Source: Enoplosus armatus (lineage: Eukaryota; Chordata; Actinopteri; Centrarchiformes; Enoplosidae). From it: 64,000 nt of DNA. Shown here one piece after another: positions 25,504 through 37,390 of this stretch. The stretch is from positions 5,047,067-5,111,066 of the forward strand of contig NC_092203.1 in assembly GCF_043641665.1 (NCBI RefSeq). The letters are read 5' to 3'. The translations under genes and the position numbers were made by a program. How positions within the stretch are numbered: position 1 is the stretch's first letter; every line of letters begins with the position of its first letter. The notes beneath the pieces were generated by a model. It searched no databases and had not been told where the DNA came from. It saw nothing but the letters and a program-made list of their open reading frames with translations.

Positions 25504-28500
25504 GTAAGACTTTCAACATCAGAGCTGAGCTAATTGTTCATGCCGATTAGAACTTAAGACACAAAGCTATGGCGTACCCAGTCTCTCGATTTGGTGAAAA
25601 TAGCAAATGAAATGGAAACAAATGAAAGAAAAAACAGTTTAGTCAAGAAATCCATTGAATGAGCATATTTTCTAAACCTGTTAATATTACAACAGAGCTT
25701 GAACAACATATTATAACTAATTCATGAGGTACTTATAATCTCTTCAAAAGCAGCAAAGGACCCTGGGGCTGAACTGGTAAACACCTATTTAAATCCAGTC
25801 ACCACAACTGTGTGACCACACATCAACACACGGAGCAATAAAAGGAACTTTTCACCACTAGGCTATCATTTAAATGATATCCATGAATGCTTTATGTGGC
25901 TGTTTAATAATGTAGATAGCTATGCATTCTTTATCATGTACAATATATATGCACAGCACAGCCATTGCTCCATCAGTGATCAGCGATTACTTTGCACTGA
26001 AATATGAGTAGAGGCAGTAATAGCAGAGCAGCACAACAGATGGAACCTCCAATTGAATGTCCATGTTAGCCTCCTTTTCCATTTGGGTGACCTCCATCTT
26101 TTGGCTCTCAGTCATCACTGGAGACAGAGGTCTGTTTACTCCAAAATCAGGTGAAAACCTGGCGGGCCGGGCGCACACACTGCCTGAAGCTGGTTGACCA
26201 TCCAACAGTGCCATCTAATTGGCTGGTAGGAAGCTGCTTTTTTAACCTTAAGTCATATGACAAAAACAACACAAGTTTATATGTGGATAGCTCTCTTCAG
26301 GTTTCAGGTGGTATATAGAACATGGGATGTCCAGTTTGTAGATCTCACCAACACGTAGAATTACATTTCAAACAAAACAAACATATGAATCCTTTTTAGC
26401 ACTTGTTACAACATTGTTGGGAGCCAAACAAGACTACAAGTCTGCCAGCAGATCAGTGAGGCTGTACTTAGCCGCAGACGTGCTTTGAGCTAAATGCCAA
26501 CGTTAGACAAAATATGCATGTGAGGGCCCAGATGAGTGGCGGGTCATACCATGTGTGATTTGTTACCAAACTCGCAGGGTAATTGATCTTCACTAACTGT
26601 AATTATTGACCATCTGGAAAAGGTCACAGTTTCTCCGTTTGGTGGAGTGACAAGAGCAGAACAATAAACTGGCAGTGTACCTCAACCACATTTTATTTCT
26701 AGATGATGAGCTGATCTTCAGGCAGTGAAGGTCAATCAAAGCTCGAGTCGATTGCTCCTCCTCAGATGCCCCCTCTTTGTAAGGATAATCAATCCTCATC
26801 ATCAATAGAGGACTCCTCAGTCTGTTAATACACAACATGTGTGAAACAACAGAGATAGATAACAGCAGTTAGAAACAAGCACTATTAGTTGTTATTATTA
26901 TGTTGCATTTCTTGTATTCACACAGAAAGGTTGGTTATGATCCGATTGTCAAACAAAGAGGGAGCACAGCAACGAGGGACGAAAAGAAGATTAGAAAATA
27001 TCATAATATGCATCAAATAAACAGAATACAAATCTTGACAGACATCCATATTGGGAAGGTGTTGCTTCAGAATTAACATAAAGTAAGTGAATGCCATGTA
27101 TTTGTGCAGTGGTGTGGTCATCGTCTCCCAGATGTTGTTACAAACATGTGAGCAACAAATAATCTTTCAGTGAGTTTTAGCAGTGAAGAGGAAATTCTTG
27201 ATCCTTAAGAACGTGTTTTTTTTGCACTGCTGTCATCACCAGGGCATTCAGAAAATAAGGTGGAGGAAGGAAAGTGTATCAAATTTAACAACTAAGGAAA
27301 GAAAATCATAAGAAACTGGTCCCTGTTTCGTGGTATCTAGCCATCCAAATAGTTTTGATTTTATTTGTTTATTTCTGTTTCCACCCCAGTACAAGGATCG
27401 TGAAGTTTGTGGTGTTCCAGCAATATCTTATTCCAGAAACAGTATCCTGGCTACTGTGGATATCCACTAACAACAGTTTTCATCTGGCCTTTCTCTTTTG
27501 TTTTGGTAGAACACACAGTTGTTCCAGTTAGTTCCACTGTTGTGTGTATTATCCGGAGTAACAGGGACATTGTTTCTGGAGAGAAATGTTGCTGTTGAAT
27601 TTTGTTGTTCAGCATTTTAAGCATTGCAAATTAAATTGCATTCACTCATTGTATACTTGCTTGACTAGATACCACTAGGGCAACTACTTTGTCAGAAATA
27701 CACCATAGATACACCAGAACAGCCACTGGTGTATCTGTTTAAAATATCAGTGGGATAAAATTACAAACGGGAATGCTGAATCATATTCTTACATCGTTTG
27801 CTGTTTCCTCGTGCGTAGCTAGGCAATTTGAAGATAGATTATAATCCATGATGCTATTTATGGTGAAACATTTACATCATACTAACCGAAGTGTGAAGAA
27901 ATAATTAATTTACGGTTAAGGAACTTTCAAGCTAATTATTTGTTCACATAGACATTTTTGCTGGTGTGTCTTCACTGAAATACACACATCCACGCACATT
28001 GATACACCCTTTCATGTCCTGCCCCACTGTACTCCTTTCACAGACCCCAAGAACGACGAGAAAATCCCTGTTGTCGACAAATGCCGTCTAATGAAAAGGT
28101 TAACTGTAAGCAGCATGACAAGGCTGGGAGGAGAGTTAGCGGCCCAGTCGGTGACCTGGCATTTCGAGATGTCTCTATTAGCCATCTAGCACACTCCGTC
28201 CAGCTCTCACCACCGCTCTGTGTTGTGAAGGACACCAGGCCAATTAGAGCCTACAGGATGTCGAGGGGGTGGTGGAGGTGGGGAGGGGGCGGGTGGCGGC
28301 ATTGGGTAGGTGGTATAATAAAGATGAAGAGGAAGAATACTGAAGAGTGCCTCACATGCAGTTAGAAACCCTGCTTTCATATGATAGTCAAATGAGGTAA
28401 CAAGCCACGAGATCAAACCTGTGACCCTGAGCTACTTTGAAAGAGTGTGTGTGTTCATGTGTGTGCAGGGGCAGGAGTGAGGAGGCTCGTGTGCCCACAG

Positions 28501-31500
28501 TACGTGCACGTTCAAGTTTTTCAAGTGAATATTTTTGTTGTGTGCCACCGCGTGATACTGTCTCCCTGTGTGTTTTTATTTATTTTTTATTTTTTGTTCC
28601 CATTTGAATGTGCACCACTTCAAACCCACTCCCTGACATCATTCCATGAGCTTTTAGCTTTGAAATGGAAATTAATCACACAGGAGTATTCCCTGAAGGG
28701 CTGCCTATAATACATGAAATGGAGCTTTTGGCACCGTGTTTCACCACTGAGATTCTGGGTTGATATAAAATTTTGTGGCTGCAGAACAAGACTTCATGGA
28801 TCTCAGAGGTGAAGTCACAGCGTGGAATACAGGCATAAAGGCCGTGCTGCTGAAGTTTAAAACCAGAAGACGTTTCGGTCTCTGATGCATGGGAATGCAG
28901 CACCCTTTTGAGCAGCAGTTCAAGTGTAAAATTTCATTTTCTAACTCTAATTAATTCTCTAACAGATATATTCATGGGAAATCAGGGTACTTACAGAGTC
29001 CAGCAATGTTTCCACTGCCTATTAGTGCTGCAAACTGAGTACTTCTTAGCATTTTACAGTCTTGTAAAAGACAGACGTTGATGCCACGATGACAGGCAAA
29101 CATTCATATAAACCTATTGAGGTTTTTATATTTGTGATTTGGTGTTTTAATGGAGACACTCTGTCTCTCGCTAGCTGTGATTGTGCCTGTGTTCTTAGTT
29201 CTTAGAAGGACAATGTCCGTTGATCAGCATTAAAGGAACAGTTGGACATAATACTTCTTGCAGACAGTTGGATGAGTGAGAGATGAATGGCACAGTCTTA
29301 TGTCCCTCACCAGATGTTAAAATAGTTAAGGAAAAGCTACTCTCTTACTCCACTGCATTGCCTGTTTTCCTACACAATTTTCCCACGTAGCAGCTGACCT
29401 TTACCTTGAGCGAACACAAGGAATTCTCAGCATGCTCATTTTCCATTTATCCATTTTCTTGCGGGTTAGGGCCAGGGCCACAGAGCAACAGGGTAAGCAC
29501 AGCAGTCCAGACATCCTTTCCTAAACCAACTTTGTTCAGCATTCATGTATTTCCAGGCTGAGGTGCGGATATATTCCCTTCAATGTTTTCTGGGGTCCTC
29601 TCTGTCCACCATACTCAACAAGTCCCCTTAGGGTACAGCTTTTTTAAGACAGTTTGACACTCCTACAACTCACACTAATGCAGCTGTGTGGCACAAGCTT
29701 CCTAACTCCAAGCCGATGCCTATTGGGTGATCTGTCATTGTATACAATTTTACATTTCCAGACCACCAACGAGGCATCTAGAAATATAACAAAGCATGAC
29801 AACACGGTACAGTTCGAAAGTTGAGGTGTCACATTGAGGCCGCTTGGAGAGATTGTACTAGATAATATCAGGCAGAGGATGATGATAGGATCCTATATGA
29901 TCCTGCTATAGCACATTCAAAGAAGGCACCTTACTGTGTACAGCATCAAGGATCCTGGTGCACTTTCATCCTCACCCAGCTACACGGCAACACTTTACCG
30001 CTGCCCTCGACCTGTGTGTGTGTTCAAGCTTCATGGCTCCTCCTTTTCCAGGAACACACACACACTTTCTCCAGCTCCCGTTTATCTCCCTCACACACAT
30101 GAATCCAAACGCAGATATCCCTCCGCTCAAAACGTACCACTAACAAGTACGTTTTGTAAACAAAGATTGATTTTTTTTTTCTTTACCAACACCTACAGTG
30201 TTTCAGCTCTCGTCTATGTTAAGTCACACACGGGTGCCACCTCTTTAAAAAGCCATCGGCATGGATCTATGGATATATATATGTGGAGCCCCCGTGTCTC
30301 TGCCTGACCGGCCACACAGTGGACAGGGACGAGTGTTAGAAAAGCTCACGGGAATTAAGAGAAGAGGCTGCATTAATGTCGGTCACATAGATTCTCACAC
30401 GAGCTTTAACACAGGAAGTAACCTTTGTGCTTTCCTGCAGAGGACCAGTTTAAAAAGTGCTACTTCATAATTAGTTTTTATGAAGCAGCTAGTCCATGTT
30501 GTTACAAAATGATGACCTCCAATGGGTCTTCATTGTGCGCGGTCAATAAAAGAAATTTCACTGCGAGTGTGATATTTTCTATGCGGGATACCAATTATTA
30601 GCAGCACTTTGTAAGCTAATGTAAGATATTGCCATGGCAGTGGTGGTTGCATTGTAGTTTGTCTTTATCTCCCCGGCACTTGGCAATCTGCTTTGTTTAG
30701 TCTGTTCATTGATCAGCGAGAATTAGATGAGTTTTCATATTCAGATGCCCCGCGGCAGGCAGCAGATGAATGCCCAAGTGGCACTCGTACCTTTTCGCGC
30801 TATTAGCCCCATGCATCATTAACCAGGCCTTTGAAATAGCTGCAATTTTTGTAACCTTAAAAAGATTGTCTGCTCATATATCATTCCTACTTTTGCACAG
30901 CAACCCAGCAGGAGAGATTCGGCTCTTTAAACCATCAGTGTTTTCCTGTTGTTCTCCTCTTGTTCTGAGGGCTTGTTACAAATGCAGCCTCTATAAGTAG
31001 TACTGGGTCTTTACTTTGCCTGGTACAAGTTTGTTTTACAGTTCTTTTGGTTTGACTTTCTAGCATTAGCTGATTCTGAGGCATTTTGACTACGACTGTG
31101 AACATCAAAAAAGCTACTTCCTTTTACATCCTTTAAGAAATGCTTCATCTTGTTAGAAGCAATTTCTTCCTTGTGTTCTATGATTTTCCCTCTTTAATTA
31201 CATTTTGCTTCATCACTTTCTTTCGGCTGCTTAAGTACAGTCTCAGAGACTGTAGATTCTGGAAATTGAGTATTACCTCTCATCTCGGAGGCTGACAGCA
31301 AACTCAGGGGTCATTCTTGAGCCACACCTCAACTTCAATCAGCTCATTAAGAGTTCGGTCTTGCTTTCTACTGCTGAGAAATGTTTCTGTTTGAGATCAA
31401 ACACTGAAACAAACTCCCTCAGTGTCAGTCCAGCTGAATCAGTTAAAAAGCATTTAAAACCTACCTGTAGACTGACAAAAGCCACACTGTCTGACTTCTA

Positions 31501-33419
31501 AGCTGAAAAGGCTTTAGTTTTGGCCACAGATTATTGAATAGCAGCCAGGCTCTTGTAAAGAGGAGTTTCGTTGAAAAGTGCCAAGTTTGTTCAAAAGTGG
31601 ATGTGTGGGCACTTTGAAGGTTTGGGTGCCATCTCCTCCCGATAGCTTGTTAGCGTTGTCAGCATTTTTCCATTGAAGCCAGTTAGTCGCAGCTTGATGC
31701 TGTTCTTTTAGCTCATTTAAATGAGGAAGAGACTGATAATGAAGAGGAGGCTGCTAAAATCCATTTTTTGCTAATGAACACAACACCTTGCCAAGTGTCC
31801 AGTGAAGAAAAACAAGCATCCACGTGTCATAGTGTCCTCCCAGCCCAGTCACTGTGATCAGATAGTCAAGGCAGTGGCTTCTCCTCGTCTTTTGCATGTG
31901 TTGTCAGAGTAAAAATGTACGTATTTCTGGAAAATGAGTGAATTTTATGCAACAAAAACATCAAAAGAGTTTTTTCCCTCTCACTAACCCTCGTGGCAAA
32001 ATGTTGTGTGATATGTCGACGCTGTAGTGCATCATGACAGTCACACTATTATCCCCGTACCAACATGTCACAACCAATAGACATCAAGAGCCTCAGCGAG
32101 TCAACAAAAGAGTATTTTTCACGGGGGAAATCTGTCATGACTCGTGATGATGGCTTCTTGTCAGTCACTCTTGACTGTCACCTCCTCACCTTTGTTGTGT
32201 ACTTTTTGTTTTACTGATGAACTAAAAAGTAAAAGCTGCTACAAATGTCAGCCAATTATGGAGCTTGGAATTAAACTATCTATATATTTATGGTTTGAGA
32301 AAGATGGGTGTAAAGGCAATAACTGCATTGTAGTTTTACCCAGAACGTGCCACATCTGTGACACCCTGATGGAAGTTTACAGTGCCAAAGTCATGATTTA
32401 GGATGCATACTGTAGAAACATGTCAAATTTCCTTGGGGCAAACTTTTTTGTCAGAAAAATCCGTATTTTATTAAAGAGTCAATCCTCTCTACTTATGACT
32501 TTTTGACTGCCTGCAGTCTAGCTTTATTGTTTTCCATCATTGTTTTTTTATTATTTATACTGTTTTGGTGCAGATTCAGAAAATGTTATTTGGAATCTGT
32601 AGTCACAGAACATACCTGCAAACATTGGCACTACGAAATCAAAAACACAGCTTCAGCTCTGCACATTCTCTGATGTTCTGAGTCAGATTGTTTCTGTTCT
32701 GCATGATTTTTTTCCTCATCCCAGAAATCAGAATTCTTAAAGGCAGACCATCACAAGCTACTTTGATGTACACCTCACAGTCAGTAATGAGGCGCTTGGA
32801 CTCTTTTTGGGCAAATGTTTGAAGTCATGTTGGTGTTCAAATGTTCAAAAACTGCTTGTATGTTTTGTTTTACCAGCCATGAGTCATAAACTTGTAAAAG
32901 CTTTGAGCAGACAGTGATGCATCAGTCGGCCCCTTCCTGATTAATTGATGGTCGCTGTCCACCATCAGACGCTTCATGTTCGACACTTGTGTTTGGCCTT
33001 TCATCAGCACCACATCACCACAAAAGTCCAGTGTTGTCTGATCCGTCCAAATCAGAAACAGATTGTAGTGGTTTTGCTCCAAAAGCCCACAGTATCTGCT
33101 TTGTCACACCAGGAAAACACTTTCTGCATGTTTTCCTTAAAACTAATGACGGGAGCAGGCCATTATTTCTTCACTCTGTCCCTCTCTCAAATGACCAAAG
33201 CTAGTGTGAAAATTAACAATCTGACAATTTCCGTCTTTGATTTATCCGGTTTGCACACCATCTCTTCGAGCTGCTCTGCTTCATATTCAAACAGACACAC
33301 ACGTTGATCACTTCCCTGGTAAATTAGGAGGTAAGTCAAGTTTTGAACAATGTTGGGCATTGATGAGGGACTACATCCATGCATCCCTTTTTTTCTGTGC
33401 TCTCTGCCGCCCCCTGCAG
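25504..33419 (+). other. il1rapl1: il1rapl1 intron between the two Ig3 exons
   Basis: GT-AG intron of about 7.9 kb (donor GTAAGA, acceptor CCCCTGCAG). It contains a reverse-oriented fragment of the 9867-10322 repeat family near 26430-26508, a G-rich GGT/GGA stretch at about 28262-28300, a perfect 10-bp hairpin at 30128-30156 and a repeat-poor block near 30580-30840. No coding exon was seen. Confidence 0.85.
26430..26508 (-). repeat. Fragment of the interspersed repeat also seen at 9867-10322
   Basis: On the - strand this reads GTTGGCATTTAGCTCAAAGC, then a CAGCCTCACTGATC stretch. This corresponds to the end of the 9867-10322 copy (GTTAGCATTTAGCTCAAAGC ... CAGCCTCACAGAGCC). Confidence 0.75.
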
Positions 33420-33565
33420 GACAATCCGGGAGCACCTGGGGGAGCAGGAAGTTTCCATCTCCCTGACCATCGAGTCTCTGGAAGAGAGCGACCTGGGCAA
33501 CTACTCCTGCTATGTGGAGAACGGCAACGGGCGGCGACAGGCCAACATCCAGCTCACCAAGAAAG
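33420..33565 (+). CDS. il1rapl1: il1rapl1 coding exon: second half of third Ig domain
   Basis: The exon starts after CCCCTGCAG. Its first base completes the lysine codon left open at 25503, and it ends in phase 1 before GTGAGT. It encodes [15 protein letters not shown], the E-S-D-L-G-N-Y-S-C stretch with the second Ig cysteine, the YVENGNGRR segment typical of IL1RAPL proteins, and LTKK. The sequon NYS is a second possible N-glycosylation site. Together with 25371-25503 it completes the membrane-proximal Ig domain, part of the ectodomain that in IL1RAPL1 binds the presynaptic phosphatase PTP-delta (family knowledge). No frame break was found. Confidence 0.96.
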
Positions 33566-36500
33566 GTGAGTCAAGCACGCAAAGAAGCACATGCATTCAT
33601 TTGCAAGATGAAAAAAATCCAGTTATTTAAAGCATGTACTGTCTTTTCCAGGAGTCTATCAGATGGATATAGAAGCCTTGATATTTAATAATGGTATGTT
33701 ACAGCTTTGGAGGTGAAAAACACCATTTAATACCACAGGCCTTCGCTCGACAATAGAGTGAATCTCTAGCAGCAATTTACTGTGTACAAAGAAGAACAAC
33801 TAGGGGGATTCTGGGAATTGACCAGTTGTTTCTCGCCTCGGGGAGAGAAAATAAATGGGACAGTATTGTAGATAGTGCAAAAAGCCTATTCATCCACCTC
33901 AGCCTGAGGAAGCATTCGTTTGCGGAGACAGAAAAAGCGCTTTCGGAGAGAGGCAGCCTTCAGTGTTGTGATGCCAGACAAGCCGTTTGACTGTCTGGCA
34001 ATGACCTCCCCCATCACACACACACACACGAATCCTCCTTTGATCGTCAAACTCACTCAGACATTTTCTCATCTTTCATCACTGGCTACTGTTGCCCCCC
34101 CCCCCCCCGCCTCCTTGTCCTTTTATTCAAGCAAATATTTTTGAGTTTTTCCTGATTTCACCTCAGTGAGGCTGACTGTTTGAAAGTTGATTCTGTGATG
34201 ATTTTAAATAGAGATGCACACGTTCCGGTGTGGTTATGTAAGTGAGATGTTTTATTTTTCAGCTAGTCTAGGGGGGTCTCTGCATCCTTAAAGTTGTCAG
34301 TGTTGAATACATTTACATAGTAAGATATTTTTCCTCTCTTTTAAGCTCACAGCTTTGGATCCAGCTTTGATGGCAGCCCAGTTCCCCTCCATTTGCTATA
34401 TTAAAGGGGTTTATGCTGCACAGTTGAATCTCATAATAAACCGGAGAAGATTAGCCTGCTCCTCGCAGGATTGTGGGTCTCCAAGAAATCGACCGGTTCT
34501 CATGTTTTTATTTGCTGCATCCATGCTGTGGTGCAATTCAAGGCCAGTCTGTGTTTACACTGCCTTTCAAAATGCGTCAAAGTTTGCCTCGCTTGTCTCT
34601 TGAAGCTGTGAAAACAACACATGACACTTCAAATGAATTTGGTCGTCTCAGCGCAGCATCAGTCAGAATATGTCTTCACTTGTATGTAAAGTTAGCATGG
34701 AGATGCGTCCTTATTTCCACTTCTTGTAGTCAAGAAGTTGTGATTCTCCTTAAGTCTCAAGTCCTCCTGACCAACTTTATTTCCAGCAGCAACATATCCT
34801 CAGATGATTTTCCTCTCTCCCAGCAGCAGCAACAACATCAGCTAGTCGACAGCTGCCTGTACTGTATATGCTTCTTGATAGGATGCTTGATTTGTGAACA
34901 TGAGAAGCAGCTGACTCAGCTTTCACAGTTCTCACTGCTGCTCTCCTGTTTTATTTCACCATTCAACCCCTTCTCTGCCTTTCCCCTCCTCTCTTCCCTA
35001 GACAACAGGGAGGGAGATGCAGAAATGGAGGGAGAGAAAGGGGTGATGAATCGCCCGATGCCATGTGGCTCCATCAAATCCAGCCTTCTAGTCGTCAGGA
35101 GCTAATTTGTCTTAATCCGTCCCACTGCAGCGCTGCTAGAATATGGATGCCAGGCGGAGAAGAATTGGCCTCCTCCACTGTAATCTCTGCTGCTTGAGGA
35201 GCAGCTGGCTCGTTATACTGTCCAGATATCTGAGGAGCGGGGCAGTGCTCACTGAGGCGAGAGGGCAGAGCGGAGGTGGAGAGGACAGTGAAGAGGAAGT
35301 GAGGGTAGAAGTGGAGTTGCTTGCAGTGCTTGTTAGCTGCAACACCTCTCTCAAAAAGTAAACTAATTCAGGATGATTCCCAGGCTGAGGGGAGAGAAAC
35401 TGAGACAAGAGGAGAAAGTCAGAGGCTCTGTGGAGAAACATGTGTTCATGTTTGCTCTTTTTGTTTGCGTACACGCGCGTATGTCCGTCCGTAAGCTTGG
35501 CTGAAGGTCGCCGCTCAGACGGGCGTGATGAAGCGGCGCGGGCCACGCTCGTTAGCTCTGCAGAACATCATCCTTCATCATGGGAGCTGTCAGCCTGATG
35601 GCCGCTGCAGTGGAATGGGCATCGCGCACTCCAACGAGGTTAAATGTGCGTCGGTGATGGATGGTGATGCACACGAGTCCTCTCCGTCCATGTTTGTGTG
35701 TGTGTGTGTGTTTGTGTGTGTGGTATTGCAGCGATTCCAGGCATTTTACTGTTGTCCATTAGTCAGCCAATGAAGGCTGACCACCCAGATTTTGTGAGGC
35801 GTAGCCAAGAAGAAATGTTGAACTGCAAAAGATGGAGTGACATCCGACAGAAAACACTGTAAAAAAGACAAAAGCCTTGAAAAAGAGACAAGATCATGAA
35901 AAGACAAAGCAAACGACTTGGTTTTCAAGGCAAGTTACTAGACCATGGAGCTTAATGGTCGAGTCCATTGTCCTGTAGTGTAAAATATCACCTTTCATCC
36001 TCCTGAATAGCACTACTACTCTGGCTTCTACTGAATATTTTTGTCTTGCAGACCTTTTTTTTAAAAGCACTACAAGAAGCACAATTTAGAAAAAACGTAA
36101 AACTGAAATATCAACAGTGAAGTCCTGCAGTTCCTTGAATTTAGCTTCCACTGATGCTTTTCACGAGTTCACATCAGGCTCCAGTGATGACGGATGGCGG
36201 GGGGAGTGGACCGCTTCGATCTGTCGACGAACATCCCGGTTCAGTTAACAGCCATACGCTTTCCCCCCACCTCGCACCGCTCTGCAGCAGTACACACATG
36301 TAACTGATCTTCATTAGTGCAGCGGTCTGATCTGTCTGTATAGAAGTGGTTTTACTTTCATTCCAGTTGGAGTTACGTATCATCTGGACTCAATCCGGCT
36401 GTAATGAGAACATAAACAACATGAAAAGATGGAGAGGAAAATCAAAGAAAAAGTAGCACAAGCTGAATACAGCTGCAGGAGATGCACAAAAGCCTCTTTC

Positions 36501-37243
36501 AAACACGTGTGGAGTTGCGGCAAAGTCATGTCACAACATATAATCTTCTAACAATGCAACGTTTCTTATCCGTCACGACTGCATCATGCATTATTTCACA
36601 TGTATTGATGTTCTGCAGTTAGATTTTTGCTCAAGTGTAATCTGGCGCTCAGGCTGCTGTGGATGCAGGCCAAGTTTGAGCAGAGAAATAAGATGGAGAG
36701 GAAGATTGTGATGTGAAATATAGACTCGCAGCATTAAATGTCTGCAGTAAGACCAGAAAAAAACATTAAAATGATAAATGTGACATTAAATAGGGTCATC
36801 TTTCATACTATTCATCCAATAAATGTAATGATTTTAAAGCTAATTTTATGGTTTTTTTTCTAAAATGTTCAAAACAGTGACTAGAAATAGAGCATAAACA
36901 TTACAAACTGACTTTCTGCAGTATACATGGATAATCGATGGCAAGGAGACAGGTCTGTCCATGCCGGTGACGTGATGATCCCAGGCTCCTTCATGAGAAA
37001 TAATGGCATTGATTGCCAACCATATCAATTTCCAGGTCACCTAACAAGTGGAGAGACATCGAATAAGGCAAATGAGAAGCATCCGTGTTGTCTGCACACT
37101 GAGTGCTAGAAGGACATAAACGCCCTTTTTCATTCTGAATGCTTTATTGGGTGATTGGCAGCTGGTCCTTGTTTTCTTAGTTTAAACAAGTTATGAAAAT
37201 CTCTCTCTTTCTCTCCCTCCCTCTCACTGTGTTGCCACGCCAG
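33566..37243 (+). other. il1rapl1: il1rapl1 intron before the transmembrane exon
   Basis: GT-AG intron of about 3.7 kb (donor GTGAGT, acceptor GCCACGCCAG). It includes a 14-C run at 34095-34108 and a TG microsatellite at 35694-35722. A 210-codon open frame at 34473-35105 has low-complexity, non-protein-like content and no splice context, so it is not called as a gene. Confidence 0.85.
35694..35722. repeat. (TG)n microsatellite, interrupted
   Basis: TG units with a TTTG interruption. Confidence 0.9.
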
Positions 37244-37390
37244 CGGAGCTGATGTACACGGTGGAGCTGGCCGGAGGTCTGGGAGCCATCCTGTTGCTGC
37301 TGATCTGCCTGGTGACGCTATACAAGTGCTACAGGATCGAGCTCATGCTCTTCTACAGAAACCACTTTGGCAGCGAGGATATAGACGGAG
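37244..37390 (+). CDS. il1rapl1: il1rapl1 coding exon: transmembrane segment and juxtamembrane region
   Basis: The exon follows a CT-rich tract and GCCACGCCAG, enters in phase 1 and leaves in phase 1 before GTAAGA. Translation gives [12 protein letters not shown], then a hydrophobic run [15 protein letters not shown] that is the single membrane-spanning helix (about residues 102-120 of the 441 encoded here), then [16 protein letters not shown] and SEDIDG. Positively charged K, R residues directly after the helix fit a type I orientation with the TIR domain in the cytoplasm. The text is nearly identical to vertebrate IL1RAPL1. One extra residue at the exon junction (KKAELMY against KRELMY in human, from memory) is a minor difference. 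Confidence 0.97.

Noticed and set aside
32870..33307. Open frames on both strands just upstream of the second Ig3 exon
   Set aside because: No recognisable protein; probably old non-coding repeat or unique intron sequence.
34473..35105. 210-codon open frame inside an il1rapl1 intron
   Set aside because: Composition is Ser/Leu/Cys-rich with a CAG-run Gln stretch, no domain, no splice sites and no start context; fits chance in AT/CT-rich DNA.
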